From the NCBI RefSeq assembly GCF_024763615.1, contig NC_077222.1:8060001-8124000 (forward strand): a stretch of 64,000 nt of DNA. Direction: 5' to 3'. The notes under the pieces were generated by a model. It saw only the letters and a list, made by a program, of their open reading frames with translations, was not told where the DNA came from and made no database searches. Below, one piece after another: positions 57,087 to 64,000 of the stretch. Every line of letters starts with the position of its first letter. Positions within the stretch are counted from its first letter, which is position 1. The translations under genes were made by a program, and so were the position numbers. Origin of the DNA: Phlebotomus papatasi (taxonomy: Eukaryota; Arthropoda; Insecta; Diptera; Psychodidae).

Positions 57087-59639
57087 TTATTTTGGCAAAC
57101 GATGCTTAGAAAAAAGAATTTGTGATTTAATTCCATGAATTGTGATAGGTTTTAAGGGAGATAAATCAATAATCTCTGTCATTTTTCTTATTACTTTTCC
57201 AAGATCGTCTTCTAAATATATTAACCCATTTTCGTGGTTTTCAAATATTTTGAATTTCGTTCCAATAAGTAAGAAATCATCAAATGTTTTCAAAACAACT
57301 AATAAATCAATTCTCATAACATATGCTTCTCCAAATGAATCTCTGCTATGAAAAATATATTGTTCGGTTTTTAATGTGATACCTTGAAATGTGAGCGATT
57401 TTGTAAAAAATACGTTGTCAGAGTTAATTTTCGCATTTCGCAATAAAATTTCTTCACAATCTAAGAGGTTAATAACGTTTTTCCTTGTAAGAACTTGCAC
57501 TGTATTATTCCACATGTTATCACTAAGCCATATAGACTGATGCCTTTGGTGTTTCTCAGCGCACAATTTGGCAACGTTTATATAATTGCGAGCCGAAGTT
57601 ACACAATCCTTAAAATATTTGTGTTTGCTCTCAAACCTCAGAGTCCAAAATGAAGTTAAAGGACCAAACTGTCTGATCAGATATGTATAATGATTCAAAT
57701 AGTGGTGTTTTGGTTTAAGAGGCTCCGAAAACAAATTATGCCTGTACTCTATGTACTCCGCAACATAGAATTTTAATTCTCCTCTTTGAGCTTCAGATAT
57801 TTGTGGAGCAACAAGAATATCAACCAAATATTTCAAAGTCATTATCATTTTAATGTATGGGTCAGAGGAAAAATCTACTTTAGAATGAAGTGGTGAGAAT
57901 ATGAACGGCAATATTTGGATTAAGGACCAAATATCATATGCTCGACCGGAAATCTTTGAAAAGTTAGGCGTTATGGAAATTGAAGCATTCATGTTTAAGA
58001 TTTTAAAATAATATTTGATGCTGTAAGAAATGTTTTTGAATGTTACCCAGTTTTCTGCAACGGCATATTTAAAAATGAGCAAGATGTCGTAACCAATAAT
58101 TCCTTCGAATAAATCGTGGGCAATACACGGGGGCATGCCAGGTGAATTAATATTATAATACTTTAGTTCATTAAAAATTGTTTCAAATTTAACTCCTCTA
58201 ACATTATTTAATTTATTCGTTGTTAATTCATTTAAGTCCTTTATATGTGAGTTCTTTGTTCTTAATGGAGCTATTACATGCGGATTTGAGGTGAATTGAG
58301 ATCTTGTCACATAGCAGTATCTGCAAAAATAGATTGATGTAGAAAAATTTTCTACATATCCACCAACTTGATGGCTACCCAAGTTGTCTCCTAAGATTGC
58401 GAATATAGAACCCTTCATATTATTGCTTTGCTCCTCATGTTCAACATTTATTCCATCGATTTCTAAAACTCTGATATCGTGTACGAGTTTTTCAAAAATT
58501 TTGTTCGATTTAAAATATTTAAAATCAGACTCTTTGCAAAGAGCTACCAAGTGTAAATTATTAATTTTTGCCCGGTGCGATCTGTGGACATTTCCCACAG
58601 ACATATAGACGCCTACCAACTTGTGTTTTGTTTTTGCACTTTTCAAAGGAGCACATACTTCGAAAGCATCCTGATACACTAAAAGTTGAATATTTTTTAA
58701 AGCAGGATCCCAAAAAGCGTTTGATCTGCATATTTCACCATCGTTTAAGTCAAGATAATAGGAATCTTTCGTGTTTTTAGATGAAAAATATTCACTTCGA
58801 AAGGAAGTGTTTTTAAACAAAGTGGACAATAATTCTAGAATTGGTATGTAAATATAGGTAGCAGTACTTCCATCCTCACGTGCGCCTAAAAACACTTCTT
58901 GTGGTTGTACGAGAAAGTCACTCTTTGAAAGTTCCTTGTTTCGAGAATATGCACTTCGTAATAACCCTGAATCCGAATGGAATAATTTTTTAAACAAAGT
59001 CTTTTCAGATTTGAAGCTTTTACATATCTGTTCAATTTGGTGTGTATTCAAACCGTGTTCTATCAATGTCTTCTCAAGTTTCTCAATTTTTTGATGTTCG
59101 TCTAACTCATATACTGTGGAGAAGGAATTAATTATTGCATTGAATGAAGTTGATGGTATGTGTAACTGCATTTGTAGCGAAACGAAAGAATCAAAAAACT
59201 CTCTTATGTTTGAGTTATCATCCTCCTGAGATGTAGTTGCGGTATTTTCTGTAAAGTCGGAATTGGGAACGACTTCATAAGACTCTGATAACAGACAAGA
59301 TGTTGTGAGATTTTCGGTTTGAGTTTTTGTCAACGTTTTATGATTTCTTACAATATGGACTCTGAAAACATTAATACTTTTAAAACAAGTATATCTGCCA
59401 CACTCATTATAAAAAGGACATTTTAGTCCTTGTTTTCTTTTTAAATGGAATGTCACGTGTAATATTATTTTACGTCTTGAAAATTTCTTGTTACAAATTT
59501 CACATTGAAATGATTCATGTAAATTTCTGACAAATAAGTCTTTGTTTGGGTGAATTCTGTATTGGTGGTTTGCGAGCCTACGCCGTGTTGTGAAGACTTT
59601 TAAGCAAGATTGAATATTACATACATATTCATCAGACAT
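57087..59639 (-). CDS. zinc-finger transposase-like protein (CACTA/Tnp2-like candidate)
   Basis: An uninterrupted 850-codon frame from ATG 59639. The N-terminus has C2H2-type fingers (C7-C12-H25-H30; FQCEICNKKF, residues 44-65; a third Cys/His cluster at 73-100). The core resembles the large transposase-derived proteins of animal CACTA-like elements: a YQDAFEVCAPL segment (D324), ILGDNLGSHQVGGY (D418) followed by a CRYC pair, MPPCIAHDLFEG (about 502-513), and FWTLRFESKHKYFK (E670). These are positioned like the DGFNPF, W-STKG and HN-DVMH blocks of plant Tnp2; the catalytic DDE assignment is my inference. Its stop is 92 bp before the ATG of the second gene on the same strand. No frameshift or stop is seen, so it is probably functional or recently so. 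Confidence 0.8.
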   Translation of the reverse strand: MSDEYVCNIQSCLKVFTTRRRLANHQYRIHPNKDLFVRNLHESFQCEICNKKFSRRKIILHVTFHLKRKQGLKCPFYNECGRYTCFKSINVFRVHIVRNHKTLTKTQTENLTTSCLLSESYEVVPNSDFTENTATTSQEDDNSNIREFFDSFVSLQMQLHIPSTSFNAIINSFSTVYELDEHQKIEKLEKTLIEHGLNTHQIEQICKSFKSEKTLFKKLFHSDSGLLRSAYSRNKELSKSDFLVQPQEVFLGAREDGSTATYIYIPILELLSTLFKNTSFRSEYFSSKNTKDSYYLDLNDGEICRSNAFWDPALKNIQLLVYQDAFEVCAPLKSAKTKHKLVGVYMSVGNVHRSHRAKINNLHLVALCKESDFKYFKSNKIFEKLVHDIRVLEIDGINVEHEEQSNNMKGSIFAILGDNLGSHQVGGYVENFSTSIYFCRYCYVTRSQFTSNPHVIAPLRTKNSHIKDLNELTTNKLNNVRGVKFETIFNELKYYNINSPGMPPCIAHDLFEGIIGYDILLIFKYAVAENWVTFKNISYSIKYYFKILNMNASISITPNFSKISGRAYDIWSLIQILPFIFSPLHSKVDFSSDPYIKMIMTLKYLVDILVAPQISEAQRGELKFYVAEYIEYRHNLFSEPLKPKHHYLNHYTYLIRQFGPLTSFWTLRFESKHKYFKDCVTSARNYINVAKLCAEKHQRHQSIWLSDNMWNNTVQVLTRKNVINLLDCEEILLRNAKINSDNVFFTKSLTFQGITLKTEQYIFHSRDSFGEAYVMRIDLLVVLKTFDDFLLIGTKFKIFENHENGLIYLEDDLGKVIRKMTEIIDLSPLKPITIHGIKSQILFSKHRLPK

Positions 59640-59929
59640 TTCACCTGTTAAATAGAAATTTTAAAAAAACTTAAATAGAATTTTTAAGAATTAGATGTTA
59701 TAGAAAGATAGATTTTATAGAAAATATATTGGTATCATATTCAAAAATAGCAATCGATGAAGATGTAGAAGTGCTCCATGGAAGATAATTCAGAAAATTC
59801 ACCTATTCCGGGAATAAAATATTCGTGTATTCTGATACACTTCGCAAAAAAAAGGAAATTTTGAAAAAAGAATCTCTTCAAAGTTTTACTTGATCTCTTG
59901 ACAATCACGGGGTGGAACGCTGTTAAAGG

Positions 59930-61845
59930 CCGAGGAGCGCCTCATGGGCAAGACACTACAGGAAGTTCACACATTCCTTGAGTGAAAAACCCGCGCGTCT
60001 AAAGATTTGCACTTGCGAAACAAATATGAAAATTTTACACAAGGTTACTTCGAAATCTTCCTGAATCTTCAGAGGATCACGTTGAGGGTTGTTTATTAGA
60101 GACTCTGAATACCGAGAAACGCCCCATGGGCCAGACACTAAAGAGAATTCTTCTGAGGATCACGTTGAGGGTTGCTTATTAGAACCACTGAACACCAAGG
60201 AGCGCCCCATGGGCCAGACACTGAAGAGTATTCGCACATTCCGGGAGTGAAACATTCACACGTCTAAAGATTTGCACTTGCGAAACAAATATGAAAATTT
60301 TACACAAGGTTACTTTGAAATCTTCCTGAATCTTTAGATGATCACGTTGAGGGTTGAATATTAGGGCCTCTGAAGACCGAGAAGCGCCCCATGGGCCAGA
60401 CACTGAAGAGTATTCGCACATTCCGGGAGTGAAACATCCACGCGTCTAAAGATTTGCACTTGCGAAACAAATATGAAAATTTTACACAAGGTTACTTCGA
60501 AATCTTCCTAAATTTTCTGAGGATCACGTTGAGGGTTGCATATTAGGGCCTCTGAAGACCGAGGAGCGCCCCATGGGCCAGACACTGAAGAGTATTCGCA
60601 CATTCCGGGAGTGAAACATTCACACGTCTAAAGATTTGCACTTGCGAAACAAATATGAAAATTTTACACAAGGTTACTTTGAAATCTTCCTGAATCTTTA
60701 GAGGATCACGTTGAGGGTTGCTTATTAGAACCACTGAACACCAAGGAGCGCCCCATGGGCCAGACACTGAAGAGTATTCGCACATTCCGGGAGTGAAACA
60801 TTCACACGTCTAAAGATTTGCACTTGCGAAACAAATATGAAAATTTTACACAAGGTTACTTTGAAATCTTCCTGAATCTTTAGATGATCACGTTGAGGGT
60901 TGAATATTAGGGCCTCTGAAGACCGAGAAGCGCCCCATGGGCCAGACACTGAAGAGTATTCGCACATTCCGGGAGTGAAACATCCACGCGTCTAAAGATT
61001 TGCACTTGCGAAACAAATATGAAAATTTTACACAAGGTTACTTCGAAATCTTCCTAAATTTTCTGAGGATCACGTTGAGGGTTGCATATTAGGGCCTCTG
61101 AAGACCGAGGAGCGCCCCATGGGCCAGACACTGAAGAGTATTCGCACATTCCGGGAGTGAAACATTCACACGTCTAAAGATTTGCACTTGCGAAACAAAT
61201 ATGAAAATTTTACACAAGGTTACTTTGAAATCTTCCTGAATCTTTAGAGGATCACGTTGAGGGTTGCTTATTAGAACCACTGAACACCAAGGAGCGCCCC
61301 ATGGGCCAGACACTGAAGAGTATTCGCACATTCCGGGAGTGAAACATTCACACGTCTAAAGATTTGCACTTGCGAAACAAATATGAAAATTTTACACAAG
61401 GTTACTTTGAAATCTTCCTGAATCTTTAGATGATCACGTTGAGGGTTGAATATTAGGGCCTCTGAAGACCGAGAAGCGCCCCATGGGCCAGACACTGAAG
61501 AGTATTCGCACATTCCGGGAGTGAAACATCCACGCGTCTAAAGATTTGCACTTGCGAAACAAATATGAAAATTTTACACAAGGTTACTTCGAAATCTTCC
61601 TAAATTTTCTGAGGATCACGTTGAGGGTTGAATATTAGGGCCTCTGAAGACCGAGAAGCGCCCCATGGGCCAGACACTGAAGAGTATTCGCACATTCCGG
61701 GAGTGAAACATCCACGCGTCTAAAGATTTGCACTTGCGAAACAAATATGAAAATTTTACACAAGGTTACTTCGAAATCTTCCTAAATTTTCTGAGGATCA
61801 CGTTGAGGGTTGCATATTAGGGCCTCTGAAGACCGAGGAGCACCC
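59930..61845. repeat. 182-bp satellite array with 546-bp higher-order period
   Basis: Tandem units containing CATTCCGGGAGTGAAAC and GATTTGCACTTGCGAAAC, at 60238, 60420, 60602, 60784, 60966, 61148, 61330, 61512 and 61694, an exact 182-bp step. A divergent unit lies at 59970 and a truncated one near 60120-60180. Variants alternate in threes, so 60179-60724, 60725-61270 and 61271-61816 are near-identical 546-bp blocks. It lies inside the transposon, between the transposase start and the right end. The 80-residue reading frames it generates shift each unit and are not genes. Confidence 0.93.
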
Positions 61846-62284
61846 CATGTACAAGTAAATCAAGTAATATGATCATGACAATCAAATAGACGCGAGTTAG
61901 CAGACTGACTTTTTGAACGGGATTTTTTTGTCAAAATTATTTTGGGATCTTATAAAATCTTTTAGAGATGGCTACAGGGATTGGCATAGAGGCCCTCAGA
62001 GTACAGGAAATGCCCTAAAGACAAAGGAACTGAAGAAAATTGCCAAAAGAAACAAGAAGCAAAATTAGGTTATGGCAATTCTTATTTTTGGTTTTTATCG
62101 GTTTCCACATCATATGTTTCTTGAAATTCAGCATTTCTTGAAGACATATTAATGGTATCTAGAGATATTTGCCAAATATTGATAACATTATCATCGAAAA
62201 AGGGAAGAAAAATCAAAAATTGTACTCACCTATTTCTGTACGCTCCCTGCTCTCTGCATCCAAAAAAGAAAATGGCTGCCATTT

Positions 62285-62532
62285 TTACACATTTTCATTA
62301 CATGTTTCAAATTATTACACGCTGTGTAATATTTTCCACTTTTTTAGTGACACTATTACACTTAAATAATGGTAAAAATTACATTTTTAAATTACACGCG
62401 GAAAAGTTTTACACGAATTTTTTTTTACACAAAATTTACCATTTTAATAGTGGTAAAAATCAAAATTTACAATTTTTTTAGTGGTAATTTGGAAATTACA
62501 CGTTATTTTTTTTTACACGATTTTTTACTGTG
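62285..62532. repeat. right terminus and subterminal repeats of the 8 kb transposon
   Basis: Ends TTTTTTACTGTG and holds many ATTACAC/TTTTTACAC motifs, the complement of the left-end motifs, together with TGGTAAAAAT/ACCATT pairs. The inverted arrangement relative to the left end supports the element boundaries. Confidence 0.8.
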
Positions 62533-63057
62533 CATTTAAACTTATGTGAGATATGCTTAAAGAGCTAAAAAGATGTGTTTTTACAAATAGCTCAAAAGGA
62601 GAGAAACCTGAATGTTGCGAAAAGGACATTCAACTAAATGCTGTACTTTAAAATGGTTTAAAAGCCACAATATTTACTTTAGTTGACACACATTCAACGG
62701 CTCCCTTGCAGAGTTTCAACTTTGTACGTTGAAATACTTCAGAAAACTTTGGATACCGGGATAATTAATTTGATAAAAAATTTGCTTTAATTTAAAAGTT
62801 TTAATAATTATTTTTATTGCTAATAAAATGCAGTTAGAGATACTTAAAAAATCTTCAAAATCAAACTTTTGAACACTCCGAGGAGAATCTGAGCTGCGTT
62901 GGGTTTTTTTTCTGGTTTGCGGTTAATAAAATTCGATTATGAAATTATTATCGCTTATAATTTAGCTTAGAGAAGATCGTGAGTTAAGTGCGATCTATCC
63001 TTGGTCAGCTACAACATACTAAAATTTCACAGAAGTCAACGAAGGCAACACCTGTAA

Positions 63058-64000
63058 CTGTGGTATCACACTAGAGAATTTCACATTAAAATTTTAATGT
63101 GATTAACATTAATTGTTGCTGATATGTGTTCTAATGTGCAATTTTCGTCAAGAGCTTTTAGAAATCGATTCATTTAGTGATAAAAAAGTGGACTTGAGTC
63201 ACAAAAATTGGTTTAAATTGATTAAAATAGCATAAATACGATTGATAATTAATGAGCAAATTAATGAGAATTGAGCAAATTTATGAGCAAAATTTGCTCA
63301 TTAAATTTTCATCAGGTACTACTTTATTGCAGTCATTCGGATAGTGTCTGCGCCACAATTTTCTCACCAATTTATTCGTGATTAAATTGTGATAAAAAGT
63401 AGTGCTAATACTTGCTGTTTATCGCGCACGAGATGGAGAAAGGACAAAAGACCTTGAAAAAGATCGGTGTTGAGGATAAGTAAGAAAAAAGCTAAACAAA
63501 AATGTGTTCGATCTACATTTTATATTCCTTCATAAACTTCTAGGATTTCGTGGTCAAATGAGATGGTGACCGAATTAATTGAGGCTGTGCATCAGGAATC
63601 CGTCATTTGGGACCACAACAGCCGAGAATACAAAAATAGAGGCAGCCGATCTAATGGTTTTCAGGCCGTTTGCGATAAATTGAGTCACCAATCGCCGGAA
63701 CTCACACATAAGTTGGGATTTGGGTGATATATTGGCTCCCTCATTTTCGTAGTCTTCTTTTGAAAATAAAACCCTACGATTTGAAGCAGTTCTTTAAATT
63801 CCTTCGAAGTTATGCGGAGAAAATTATTGTTCAAAAAAATCGCGCAGAAAATTTTAACTACACCATATGAAGGTGGCGTTAGGAGCTAATCTCTCGCCCA
63901 CAACCTCCTTCTTCTCGCTTAGCGGGTCCTTTTGCACGACATAAAAGTAGTGTACAGGAGAACTTCCTCTTCTTCACTAAAATCGGACATTTTCGCTCAA
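63058..64000 (+). mobile_element. left end of a PIF/Harbinger-like element, runs off the window
   Basis: After TAA (63055-63057) comes CTGTGGTATCACAC, then ATTTCACATTAAAATTTTAA and TGATTAACATTAATTGTTGC. This closely matches the first ~180 bp of the MITE family at 30644, 48233 and 52647. Instead of the MITE's short interior it continues into a sequence with a MADF-domain ORF at 63433. This looks like the coding relative of those MITEs; the right end is not visible. Confidence 0.6.
63433..63727 (+). CDS. MADF-domain protein fragment (Harbinger-associated DNA-binding candidate)
   Basis: Exon 1, 63433-63479 (MEKGQKTLKKIGVED plus AA), donor AA|GTAAGA. Exon 2 follows CTTCTAG from 63544. Reads K-ISWSNEMVTELIEAVHQE then SVIWDHNSREYKNRGSRSNG, then FQAVCDKL. 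LIE-V--ESVIWD--S-EYKNR is the MADF signature, a trihelix-type DNA-binding fold. In this frame a stop occurs at 63725-63727, giving only 76 residues; a donor-like GG|GTGATA at 63723-63729 could instead join another exon. MADF/Myb-like proteins are the usual second gene of PIF/Harbinger transposons. It may also be a degraded or host gene. Confidence 0.6.

Larger units (their letters stand above)
54503..62532 (-). mobile_element. autonomous two-gene CACTA/EnSpm-like DNA transposon, apparently intact
   Basis: An 8030-bp element with terminal inverted repeat CACAGTAAAAAAT at 54503 and its complement ending at 62532, flanked on both sides by CA (candidate 2-bp target duplication). Inside each end are roughly 250-280 bp of clustered GTGTAAT-type motifs in inverted orientation. 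It encodes a zinc-finger transposase-like protein and a spliced second protein in one orientation, plus a 182-bp satellite array. CACTA elements are known for CAC-starting ends, subterminal repeats and a transposase plus accessory protein; the assignment follows from this layout and is inference. It sits 500 bp downstream of tout-velu exon 2, antisense to it. Open frames suggest recent activity. Confidence 0.75.

Noticed and set aside
60179..61513. Five near-identical 80-codon frames on the minus strand
   Set aside because: Products of the 182-bp satellite; the unit is not a multiple of three, and the frames stop and restart at each unit.
59930..61845. CRISPR-like array
   Set aside because: Repeats are contiguous 182-bp units without unique spacers, in an insect genome; it is a satellite.

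Overview
This window is nuclear DNA from an insect, most likely a fly with a large, AT-rich and transposon-rich genome; a sand fly or another nematoceran would fit. I infer this from long spliced genes, an RR-2 cuticular protein, an auxilin/GAK orthologue and an EXT1/tout-velu orthologue. The species cannot be fixed from sequence alone.

Three host genes are present. (1) Auxilin/GAK on the minus strand, positions 1575-15429. I reconstructed seven coding exons with phase-consistent splice sites; they give a complete protein of about 1220 residues with kinase, PTEN-like/C2, clathrin-binding and J domains. (2) The 5' part of tout-velu/EXT1 on the plus strand. Coding exon 1 is 20880-21634 and coding exon 2 is 53851-54003, with a 32.2 kb intron between them; the remaining exons lie beyond the window. 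(3) A histidine-rich RR-2 cuticular protein, 45911-46630 on the plus strand, with its own TATA box and poly(A) signal, nested inside tout-velu intron 1. Auxilin and tout-velu are divergent, with start codons 5.4 kb apart.

The rest is dominated by mobile elements. The most striking is an apparently intact 8.0 kb DNA transposon (54503-62532) inside tout-velu intron 2, antisense to the host gene. It has CACAGTAAAAAAT terminal inverted repeats, dense GTGTAAT-type subterminal repeats, an 850-residue zinc-finger transposase-like ORF, a four-exon 535-residue second gene and an internal 182-bp satellite array. I read it as a CACTA/EnSpm-like element. A shorter element with the same ends (35877-36598) looks like a non-autonomous relative. 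At the right edge (63058 onward) is the left end of a second possible autonomous element, PIF/Harbinger-like with a MADF-domain ORF, whose end matches a family of 400-bp MITEs repeated through the window.

There are also many short elements, several with clean target duplications: piggyBac-type (TTAA), hAT-type (8 bp), pogo-type (TA) and long foldback elements (TTA/TAA). There is a 2 kb minisatellite of 51-bp units bounded by inverted repeats, a Penelope-like fragment carrying a hammerhead-ribozyme-like fold (32585-32634), non-LTR gag fragments and a tRNA-like Pol III promoter unit. Several insertions are nested, so their relative ages can be read.
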